DNA of 64,000 nucleotides from Tachypleus tridentatus (taxonomy: Eukaryota; Arthropoda; Merostomata; Xiphosura; Limulidae), in the NCBI RefSeq assembly GCF_004210375.1, contig NC_134827.1, positions 101,851,285 through 101,915,284 of the forward strand. Direction: 5' to 3'. Positions 11,661 to 23,500 of this stretch are shown one piece after another (position 1 is the stretch's first letter; every line of letters starts with the position of its first letter). The notes beneath the pieces were generated by a model. That model was given only the letters and a program-made list of their open reading frames with translations, searched no databases and was not told the DNA's origin. Both the position numbers and the translations under genes were made by a program.

Positions 11661-13140
11661 CAAACAACAACCAAAATAAAATGTGGTTTGGAAATTTTAC
11701 AAGTCAAATTTTTACTTATTAATTTTACTGTATTTTCAAATGTGTTTTACTAAATCAGCTTGAAGGTGGTAAAATCAGGGCCACAGCCAGTATTTCAAAC
11801 CGAGGAGGAGTGCACCTAGAAATATTACCCTCTCAAATGTTGTTACTATTTGGTTTATATTTAACATCTTGGGAATGTTACTGGGTTTCCTTTTTCTCGT
11901 TTTTTTTCACACATGTTTTTGTTCTTGGGATATTTTTTTTACTCCTTCCTTACCCGAGGTCCCCGACATTGGTTGAAATGTTTAAACTGGTTGTAGGTGG
12001 TTATTTTGGTGGCGTTTCAAAATTTGATGAGTTTATGATATCTTATAGCTTTGTCAAGGCTGGTTGCATTTTTCATTGCTCGCATGTTTATATAAAATTT
12101 AACTGTATTTAATAAAAAGTTTTGATTTCACTGCAATTGCAAATTTCCATCTTAAACAAATACTTTCTTATTTAAACCTAAGCTCTCATAAAAATCCTTG
12201 TCGATTCTGACTCACAAATTTGTGATAGTTTTGCATTTTTTTAGGCTTAAAAATTATATTTATTACACGTTTTATCGCCAGAAAGTGTTTTGTCAATTTT
12301 CTGTTGCATACATAGAAGTACAACAAAAAACTGATATGTCACATACGCACGGATTCTTATCGATTTGACCTTTTGCTTTTGTTTGATACGAAATGTCGAG
12401 TTTCTGTAGCAAGATACACGAGTTGGTTCATTCTCGTTGCCAACCACACCCAAAATGTGGTTTAACGGGATTATTCTAGTTAAGGAAAATTATATCGATA
12501 AATTATCAAGCAGACATCATGTAACGCCCTTAGAAACGGTAAATTTATTAACAGTGGATATCGTCCCGCGAGAGTGATCATAACTTGGCTCAATATCAGC
12601 CAAAGGGGTCGTTTCATTAAAAAAAAAACGTTTAAATTAGATGCTTTTTATGAATCAGGTCATTTATTTCGACCAGTTGACTACGGTAATTTTCTTTATT
12701 TTAGTAACTCAATTACCAAGAACTACGACATGGCCAGTCATGTATACTTTGGTTTCACTGTGAATTATTTACCTCGAGTAATTTCTAAATTAATTAACTT
12801 ACGTTTTCATTGTTATTTAACAACTGAGAGAAGATAATAGAAGTAATGTTTCGAAACCTGATCACAAAAATTAATTGATTAAACTTTAAGTAGAGATTTT
12901 ATAATAAATGTTTCTTTCACTTATGCGCAAAACTGCACATTCTGCTACCTGTGCTGTGTGCAACACAGGGATCGAATACTAAATTGTAGCGTTTCAATTC
13001 CTCCAGGATATTTATAACAAATATTTTGATTTGTTCATTCTTTACGCCACTACATTAGATGTCCGAAAATTAATAACAATATTTAAAAAATATTAAATTC
13101 AGTGTCACCACTTCGTTTTTATAATATTATAAACCAGTGC

Positions 13141-13345
13141 ATGTTACACAGTGCTAACATGGTCATTAGCTCTTGTGGTGCATAACATCTACGTTACGTA
13201 GTGCTAACGTGGTCATTAGCTCTTGTGGTGCGTAACGTCTACGTCACGTAGTGCTAACGTACTCATCAGCTCTTATCGTACGTAACGTCTACGTCAAATA
13301 GTGCTAAACGTAGTCGTCAACTCTTGTGGTATATAACGTCTAAGT
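13141..13345. repeat. Tandem repeat, 50-bp unit, four copies
   Basis: GTGCTAAC recurs at 13151, 13201, 13251 and 13301, exactly 50 bases apart. Each is followed by TC.TTAGCTCTTGTGGT and CGTAACGTCTACGT, with increasing divergence to the right. The unit is CG-rich compared with its surroundings. It does not match the SINE consensus. Confidence 0.85.
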
Positions 13346-13629
13346 TAGGGATGGCTAGCCCAGTTAGTCCTAGAGCAGCTTTATGGGAAAAGAAACAATA
13401 ATTAGTTCTTAACCTAACAGTTGAGTTTTAAGTAACAAGAGATACCTCCAGATCTGTATCCAGTGGTGGAAGTAAGATTGTATGAGCCCAGGGGCTAATA
13501 ATTTTTGTGGGCCTTACAGCCCATGCAATTTTACATAGAGTGAAATTGTCAGTGGGCCCTGGGAATGAGCCCTTTCTAGTCCCTACCTAAATAGGTTATT
13601 GTCTCTGTTATAAATGTTCTTTTCCGCTC

Positions 13630-13760
13630 AGTATGCTTCAGTGGCTAAGCAGTAAACCCGAGGTCTCTTACACAAAAAATCAGGTTTCAATTGTTGTGGT
13701 AGGCATAGTACAGGTAGCCCATTGTATAGTTTTTTGCTTAACAATAACCAACCAACCGTC
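13630..13760 (+). mobile_element. SINE family C relic
   Basis: The order GCTTCAGTGGCTAAGCAGTA, CAGGTTTCAATTG, GTACAGGTAGCCCATTGTAT and TTTTTTGCTTAACAATAACC matches the family C head and tail, with substitutions. Confidence 0.55.
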
Positions 13761-14510
13761 CAATACATTTTTTAAAATTATTGTTTACATTTTTCTTTTG
13801 TTTTTGAAATACTGACAGATTGAGAAATCTTGAGTAACCAACCCATTTATTGTTACAGCTCTGCCTGCAACAATAAACTAACCAAATTATTGTATCAACC
13901 AACACTTAATCCTGCTTACTGTTGTAACTCGATACTCCAAAGGGACGGTATTCTGAACGTAAAAGTAGTTATACACGTAGGCCTAATGTGCATTATATGA
14001 CATGAACGTAAGCATGTGTGTAATATAATATTCTGGAAATAAGACGAAAATATTTAGAGCTATATTTATAATAATTCCAGAGTCTTATATCATTGTTAAA
14101 TTAATTAAAACGCTCTGATATTTTGAGAGGTTATATCAAAATTCTCGGTATAATAGTATGATCAACATTATTATCACTAAAGAAACAAAACAAACGTCAA
14201 TACTAGTGGCGGGAACTTTTTTCGGAATATCTGTCTGTTTTTGTCGGTTGCGACAATATTTGATTCTACGTTTATAGAAGCCGCAAAGTACGTATCAAAA
14301 ACACAAAAAAATGACTTGCGTTCATACGTTACCACGGCAACGGAATGTTTATAGAGGGCGTTGAGAGAGGTAGCACAAGATCGGGTTGGTTAGAAGTTGA
14401 AAGGATTGTGTCACGTTCCCTTCCTGACTAATAAGGGTGAAGAAAAGGTCGCATCCGGTTAATTATTTGTTTGTCTTGAGCAACTCAACCGTTATTGGAA
14501 TGTAAGCATT

Positions 14511-17500
14511 ATGGGGACGGCAGCTTCTCTCCTTTTCAGGAGCAAAAGAAGAAATGTCTGTAAACTGAGTAAGAAGGAATTGCAAGAGCTGAAGTCCAGT
14601 ACTCACTGTAAGTGGTGCAGCTGGTGGTTGTTATGATGACATGAAAACTTTATCATATCGAAGTAGTTTACTTTAAAATATGAGGACCTCTCGATACATC
14701 AACAAGATGGCGCAATTTTACAAAAAAAATTGTAAAACAATAGCTTTAGAGCAAGTACTGAAAAGACCCGCCTTACTATAAAAGGGTAAACAAATAACAA
14801 ATTTTTGCGCTTAATAAACACTACAATATACACGTTCTTTTTGGTTTTTGTTCTGCATAACTTTCGCACAAACCCTAAATTGATAGACCAAAGAAAGGAC
14901 AGCTAGTCAACAGCTCTCGCTGCCAGTCCTTAGACTATTCTAATTTAATAGTGGTTTGGGTTTGACCGTTTATCTTGTCAGGTATCCATGGACCCAAAGT
15001 GCGGAACGCGTTTTTGCGAATTCACAGTTCGAGTAAACTAATTATTAGGCTATGCCGATCCCTGTATCTTCTTTATAAGATTCAAAATATTTCACTAAAG
15101 TAAATATAATGTTCCAACGTTTTAAATAATTCACATTGTAGTTGTTGTTTTCTTTTCATTCGTTTCAAATTACCTTATTTTAGCTCTTTTGTACTTGTAA
15201 CTTAATTCATTAGACGTTTTAAAATTGATATCCGAAAACCATAAGCACAGAAAAGTAGATTGTTAAGTTGTGATAGTTAACTACAATAATGTTACACTGT
15301 TAAGCCTTTTGTTCTATTCCTTACAATGGATACGTCTGGTCTAATTATTTAAAAAAAATGGAAAGAAAATATATTTTAACGTAATTATAACAGAAGTCAG
15401 AGCCACACTTGAATGTCTTTTTTCCATAACTTGCAATAGATAACTTACTCAGAGTTTTTAAAAATAATGACGTATTAAAAACCGTTTTTTGCGCTGTTGT
15501 TTTTTGCAGTTTCAGTTACGTGGAAAGTGTTTTTTCAAATACACTGTTAATAATATTTTATATCATATGCATGTAAGATAGTATTTCCTTTTGTTATCTT
15601 GTTGTATTTTCTCTTTCAGATGAAGGAAAACAGATTCGCAAGTGGTAAGTTCTTGAAACTTCATACAAAATTTCAGTTTATAAAGATGTGAAAGCATAAA
15701 TAAGTGTTATGTGTGTGTAATTGTCCCTAATTTTGAGATGACAGACTAGAGGCATCCACCGCCAACTCTTTGTTTTCTCTTTTCTAGTCTAATAGTAAGA
15801 TCTGACTGTTTCTCTTATGATGCATCCATAGTACGATAATAATCCCGACTGAGACTGTTATGGCTTTTCAAAACATTCTTCAATGTATTTATTCATTTTA
15901 TATTGGCTTCTTCCAGGACCACAGAAACAAAACTTCCAAACGTTATGATAAAAACCGTCAGTTTAATGAGGTTTTTCGAATTTACTTAACCCTAAAGTCC
16001 TCAAAATATCGTACAGAAATTAACGTGTTTGTTGACAACTTTAAACATGAGAGAATTCTCTAGATCATATTCTCATATAAAACGTAAAATTTAAGTTTAG
16101 AACCAATTCTTTTATTAAAAACAAACAAACAAAAAACGCACACACACAGCGAACCCCCTACACCCCAATGTCCTGTTTTGATGTTGATGAAAAGCATCCC
16201 AAAGCAGCACTAATTTTGCTCAGAGACATTACACTTTGATCTCGATTTGCACTACAATAACGATTTTTTAGTATTTTCGCGAAATCTAGAATGCTGCGCA
16301 TTTCGTAGAAACAGCAACAAATGTTCTTCATCTGTTTCTTATGAAATTTATTAACCCTTAACTAAAAAACTTATTGTTCTCAAGGTACTGTGTTGTACCT
16401 ATAATGCATGCTTCCCCTCCCAGCCGTGGGGGTGTAAAAGAGTAGCCCAAGAGTTGGCGGTGGGTGGTGATGACTAGCTGCCTTCCCTCTAGTCTTACAC
16501 TGCTAAATTAGGGACGGCTAGCACAGATAGCCCTCGAGTAGCTTTGTGCGAAATTCCAAAACAAGCAAGCAAGCAAGCAATGTACCTATAATGAGTTGAA
16601 TAACATATTTTACTCAGGTGACTTTCATAACCAGGTGGCTTGGGCACTCTACTCGTAATTAGAGGTTCGCGAGTTCGAATCCTCCCTTCAACAAGTATGA
16701 TCGCCCTTTCATATGTGAGGGTGTTATAATGTCACAGTCCATCCCAATATTCTTTGGTAAAAGAGCAGACCAAAGGTTAGCGATGGGTGATGATGACTGG
16801 CTGCTTTCCATCTAGCTCTTCACTGCTACGTCAGGGACGGGTAGCGCAGACGGCCCTCGTGTAACTTTACGCGAAATTCCAAACCAAACTTGGCCAATCG
16901 TATCTAACTCTTTCAATCACATGATAATAACAAACTATCTTATCCTTACCATTGCTTCCGCTTCATATATTTCCTTTCCCTCCTTTCAGGAGATTTAACC
17001 TTTTATGGACAACTTCTATTTCCGGTCTCCTGCAGAAGTCCCATCATGATTGCACGCACAATGTATTTTATGTAAACGTGACGTATTCCAGTCTTGCACT
17101 TGTAACTAAGTTTGTTTGTTTGTTTAGAACTAAGCACAAAGCTACACAATAGGCTATCTGTGCTCTGCCCACTACTACGTGTATCGAAACCAGGATTTTA
17201 GCAGTGTGCCACTAGGGGCTTCTAACTAAGACCAGAGGAAACATGACTTTCAAAAAACAACAACACTAATTTACGAAATCTACTAAGAATTCCCAGTTTT
17301 AGGGTTGTCAGAAAAATGTATGTATACGTAAACATCTAACTTGGCTTACCCACATACAGTCTTGACCAAAAGATTTGCATATTTTGTAATCAATTATATC
17401 ATTATTATTAATTTGGAATACAAATACACTTAGCGAGTGTGAAATGTAAGTTGTATTAAACATTTGGATATGTAAGTTGTATAATGACACAGGTGTCTCT

Positions 17501-20500
17501 TGACACCAATTCATAAGAACAGCAAAGAATTTTGTCAAACACCTCAAGAAAGATGTGTATTTCAGCTATTACAACAAAACCTTACCAAAACATATATAAT
17601 GACAAAATATAACACCAAATTATTATAAATAGCGTCTATAGCCTTATACCAGTTCATATTAAACATTCAGTACTTGGTTGGTCCTCCTCCTACTCTAATA
17701 TCTCAGCAAGGTCACGTGACATGACGTCCACGAGATTATTGATGTAATCCATCTTGATATAATCCCAATTTGTTACCAGAAAGCGCTGAAACTCAGTTAC
17801 AGTAGCTGGTTTAGGGTCGTGTTAGAAATTTTCCGGCCCAAAGAGTTTTCAATGGGATTAACAATCTGGAGACTTTGCTGGACATGGCAGTCTGGTAACA
17901 TCTTTCTGCTTGAGATAATCCTGTACAATATGCACACTGTAGGCAGTGGCATTGTCAACCTGGAAAACAAAGTTATTACCAAACCTTGCCCTAGCATATG
18001 ACAGAAATATCGTTTCCAATATGATGTGGCCAGGTGGGTTAAGGTGTTCGACTCGTAATCTGAGGGTCGCGGGTTCGAATCCCTGTCGCACCAAACATGC
18101 TCCCCCTTTCAGCCATGGGGGCGTTATAATGTGACGGTCGATCCCACTATTCGCTGATAAAAGAGTGGCCCAAGAGATGGCGGTGAGTGGTAATGACTAG
18201 CTGCCTTTCCTCTTGTCTTACACTGCTAAATTAGAGACGGCTAGCGCAGATAGCCCTTGAGTAGCTTTGCGCGAAATTCAAAACAAACAACAAACCAATA
18301 TGACGCCTGTAGGAGGTGTCATTAACGTTTTCTTAGAGTATATGAAGAGCAGTTTTTCACCATAATGAATAGCTACCCAGACAGGTACTTCACCACCTTC
18401 TATGTATTTTCTGTAGGAGAGACAGTCTGTAGTAGATTTATCTGTGTTGCCATAAGTAGTCGGGAATATAAAGAGCCTTAAGTAAGGATAATACAGTTGA
18501 CACAAAACATAAACTTAAGTAAAAATAAACATAAATAATAAATTACATTTTAATTATTACTTACAAATTGCCCCTGGTGGCTCGGCAGTAAACTTATGAT
18601 TTATAACGCCCATATTTAGGGTTTGATCATTGCGTTGAGAATATCTAGATAGCCAGTTTTGGAGATTTTGCACTAAAACAACATGTAAGCTGTTTGTAAG
18701 TATTTTCCATGAAATTAAATATACTTCATGGTATGAAAGTGAAAAAATAAAGTTTCAAAACGTAATTAATGAATTACTTTTAAAATTCATTATTTTAACC
18801 TGTTATATTATATTAACCTGTTCAGTGCCGTAGATGATATAACTCATCCAAGCCGATCGGTAACACAGTGCCACGGACGAGTTAATTCGTTCTCAATAAT
18901 ACCTAACTTCAACGCTAGATGTCAGCACCACACATGCATTTGACCTACCTACAAATTGTTTCACTTTCGATCCAAAATGGCGTCACGAAAAAGGTTACAA
19001 AATGAAGAAGCATTAGAGTTGCATTGTAGCAACTGAAATACTTGGCAGTCAACAGGTTAAATCGATTAAGAATGACTGATGTTGATTTAGTGAAACTTGC
19101 AAGTCGAATAACAAAAGTTTCTTAAGATATATAAACCGTACACATAATGAACGTTAACTAAAACATTTGCTCAGCGGTGAATTTCACTTATTAGTAACCC
19201 ACCGTAAAATAGCATTTTCATAACTTCTGAATACACGAATTTATGAGTTTTTAATATTAACTTTTGAGACCAAACAGATCTTTCAGAATCTGAAGAATAG
19301 TTTTGTTTCCACCAATTTTAATACTGTTTTCGTTGGCCCAAAAATCGTGACACCCGTCCTTGAGATAGTTCATAATGCATCTTTAAAATAGAATGTTAAT
19401 TTTGGAGTCTAGACTTGTATTATTCTTTGATATAGATTTCTCTTTCTTTCGTTCTATTGAGCGAAGTAAGTCAATTATCTATTTTTTTACGACTAAGGGA
19501 TCATCAAGTTCTCAAATGGTTAATTTTTTTACTGCTTGTTATAACTGAAGACACGTTCTTTTCTTAGGTGATAAGTGTTCGTTATAACTGGAACATTCCA
19601 TCCCTAGGTGGCAGATCTCTGGTTTCATTATTATTGGAGCGCCATGCTGTTTTCAGATGGAGTTTTTGTATCCATCTTATTCTTACATGGATTCCTCTTA
19701 TGCTAGATGGCTAGGTGTAACTGTTGGCCTAATCACGTTTTGGAATAGTAAATAAACCAAACTGGTCGCTTTATCCATTCATAGAATATTTAGAACAAAA
19801 ACCTGTAGTTAGCAGCAGTAACGAAGTAAGGTTAATTATTATGTGTTTGTTTTTCAAAGAATAACAGTAACGAAGTGAGGTTAATTATTATGTGTTTGTT
19901 TTTCAAAGAATAACAGTAACGAAGTGAGGTTAATTATTATGTGTTTGTTTTTCAAAGAATAACACGATTTACTTTTGAAACATTTTATGTTCTTATAGGA
20001 TTTCCAAACATGTTTTTATTGGTTTGTTTTTCTTTCACAGGTATCAGGATTTCATCCAAGATTGTCCTGATGGACACATGTCAAAAGAGGTAAGATTCTC
20101 TTTTGAGTAACGCTTAAGGAAAGAACTACCAAAAATTATATTTTTTCTTAAAAAAAATTTACTCTTAAACAGAACACATGTCAAAAGTGTACATTCAATG
20201 TGATATAAGATGAAATATAAATGTTCAGATGCCAAAGTCATTGTTAGTGGTTATAGACAACTACTATCAACAGTATCTTTTCTTCTCAACAGATAATCTG
20301 TGTAAAAACGTTAGAAGTGTGTTGTGTATGAACCTAATGGTCAGCGTTCCCGGTCTATAGACTTGAGGGTTTGTGATATCTTGCTGCAAAGAACGCGCTT
20401 CAAAATTGATGCTGTTAGTGCGTTATAGGTGTGAAAATCAAACTCGCTATTGTAATCAGACATTAGTGTCTCAAGAGTTTGCAACGAGTAGTGTTCACTA

Positions 20501-23500
20501 CCTATCTCCCTTCCCTCTAGTATATGAGTTCAGAACAAAGGACGGCTGAACGTAGGTTTGAGTGAAATTTTCAAACAACGGTTTCGTTGTTTATTATTAT
20601 CATATTGTTCAGCTACTGGTTTTTCACAGTACATTAAAGCCGTCTCAACTCATTAGCTTATACAGTTCTTTACATTGCCAGTTGAGTACACGACCCAGTT
20701 CCACTTGTGCTATAAAGTACTTCATTCCAAATGTTAACAGTATTTCGCCACCTTTCTATTATATTGATACAGGATTCGTATGCTTACAGTGTTAGTCGGG
20801 GAGGTGACATTCAGGCATGTATGAGAGGGAGCGCGCATTATGCTCGTAGTTGCCATTGGATGTTATACTTTTGGTAAAATATGTGATAACGCAGAGATGA
20901 CAAAGTAGCACTTTGGAACAAAAGGCACGTCATGGCCAGGTGGATTAAGGCGTTCGACTCGTAATCTGAGAGTCGCAGGTTCGAATCTCCGTCGCACCAT
21001 ACATGCTCGCTTTTTCAGCCGTGGGGGCGTTATAATGTGACGGTGAATCCCACTATTCGTTGGTAAATAAATAGCCCAAGAGTTGGTGGTGGGCGGTGAT
21101 GACTAGCTGCCTTCCCTCTAGTCTTACACTGCTAAATTAGGGACAGATAGCGCAGATAGCCCTCGTGTAGCTTTTCGTGAAATTCAAAACAAACAAACGG
21201 GAAAAAGCCAGTAATCAACATATTATATTCAAATTATGACTTCAGTATACTTCTACTGGTATATTCCGAAAACAAATTATCATTTGTCTGGTGTCTGAGG
21301 ACGAGAATTCTCCATTCTCCTGCTGAGATTAAAAATATTGTTTAGTGTACATTTCACGTGTCGTCACTTTTAAACTTCTGTACTTATACATAAAGTCACA
21401 CTAGTTACAACATACTGGGTAGTTTAAATGTGTTTCATTGAAAATATATTATTTGTTGATACAGTTTTTACCTTGTACAGCCAACCGGCTGCATCAGAGT
21501 TTAGTTCTTGTGTAAGCAGCAGGTTTAGTTCAGACCTCTTCCTTTACTGTGTGTATTAAACTGTCAAACGCCATAGAGACATTCATGAAATCAAGACATG
21601 AAACCTTAATGTGGAGACGTGAGTTTAAACACTGATTTTGTTTCCCTCTTCAGGGACATTCGCACGAAATAGTTTGGTTTTGAATTTCTCGCAAAGCTGC
21701 TCCAGCATTACCTACGCTAGCTGTCCCTAATTTAGCACTGATAGACAAGAGACAAGACATTCATCAACATCACTTTCCGGTAACTCTTGGAGTTATCTTA
21801 CCAACGAATAGTGGGATTGACCTCAACTTTATAGCGCCTCCACGACTGAAAGGGCGAGCACGTTCGGTGAGGGAGATTCGAACCCACAACACGTAGATTA
21901 GGAGTCATTGGTCCCTTTACCATCAGGCTAGAGCAGACAAATAATATTAATTCTTTTTTTAATATTATTGTATATGATTACAACGAATGGATTCAATGTA
22001 ATGTGGGAACAAAATGAAAATGTGATGAAAGTAATAGTTTTAAAACAAACGAAACTTGTACAAAAATGATATTGAAACAAGACTTGAAGCTCTATATTCA
22101 CAGGCGAGAAGAACTACATATTTATTATTTTAATTTTCCAGGTTTTCAGAAGTATCTATGGACAGTTCTATCCGACTCAAAATGCGTCCCGATTTGTTGA
22201 CTATATGTTTAACGTGTTCGATGCCAACAAGGTAATGTACGAAACTAAGGATATATTTATGTAATGAAAATAATTATGGAAAAACAGAATCAATACAAAC
22301 ACAAAAGTCGTAATTAACACGTAGTAACAACAAGATCGTGGAAGGCGTTATCTCAGAAAGATACTCAAAAGAAAAGCGAAAATGTTGCGCGGTAAATTAT
22401 GATTTTGTTCGTGGGCTTTACGCTTTACACTTTGCTTCCATAAGAAAATATTACTATAAGCTCTTAAATGTAGGATTGGACAATATTATTCTGAATGATT
22501 TCTGTTAATGACCACGATTCGACCAACTTGTTCTGGTCGCCGTTTGACTTTCTTAATTTTAACCTAAGTTTATACAACCCCCAGAACATTCATATAGGGT
22601 TTCGTGCAGGTCAAATTGTCCATGGTTGTTTTCTTGAGACGATTACAATAACGAGTCAGAACCCGCCTGTACTGCCAGCAGTCAGGGTGCCTTCAAATGT
22701 TGGGTGGATCATCGACATTGTTGGTTGAGATATAGTAATTACGCTTCACATCAGTGTTGTGTCTCTGCCTTCAAACAACGTATTGCTGTTTGTTGTCCAG
22801 TTCGAAGTTCTATTCTTATATTAACGAGTGTATATTATCTACATCAGAGATTACATTTTTAATTTTATCTTTGGTAAAAGGTAATTTGTAATATAATCAT
22901 TAAACAGTTTGGTCTGCAGTATATTATTGAATATCGAAGCAGAAGAAGTGTAATAATAATGTTATTTAGATTCCTAACTTGATATAGGATGTTATACAGT
23001 AAACTAAAAATGGCTTATAAACCCCTAAAGTACAATATGTATCCACCTTTTCTCTTCATTGTTTCTGGTTAATCCTTCTGTTTGATTATTTCTCATTGAC
23101 AGAGTGTTGTTGTTTTTAGCAGCTACACAGCAGTTAAACCCATTTTGTGTTAATTTGCATTTTGCAGTTTTCGAAGTAACATTCACACCTCTGTTGACAG
23201 GAAGTTCATTTGTAGAATATGTGCCCGACTTTCGTTTGTTATGTAAAAGTACCTTGAGAAACCTGACGTCACTTTTGTATGTTTCATGTTTTGTTGTTGT
23301 TGTCGTAACCATTTCTTTTGTTTTAGTTCCGGTTTTACGTCCCTGCTTCGGTCTTGCATACAAGAGCTACTGAAATATAAGGTCTCTCCTCAGGTTTCAG
23401 AAAGGTTTCATCCATGTGGCTGTAGATTGTAAACTGTTCTGCTGACGTATATTGTAAACTGTTCTGTCACTGTAAACTGTATTTTTTTTAATGTTTTCGT

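Larger units (their letters stand above)
520..14510. other. Intergenic region, repeat-rich, no gene recognised
   Basis: About 14 kb without a supportable exon. It holds SINE copies on both strands, a mini mariner-type element, a hAT-like MITE, a foldback repeat, a 46-bp duplication (10551-10632), a 50-bp tandem repeat, an A-run near 1737-1756 and a G-run near 2814-2823. The longest open frames (up to 100 aa) show no recognisable domains, and splice-site context is absent. Promoter and 5' UTR of the calcium sensor gene must lie at its right end, but I see no clear core promoter motif. Confidence 0.6.

Noticed and set aside
12574-12837. 87-residue + strand frame in the intergenic region
   Set aside because: No recognisable domain, AT-rich composition and no splice or poly(A) context.
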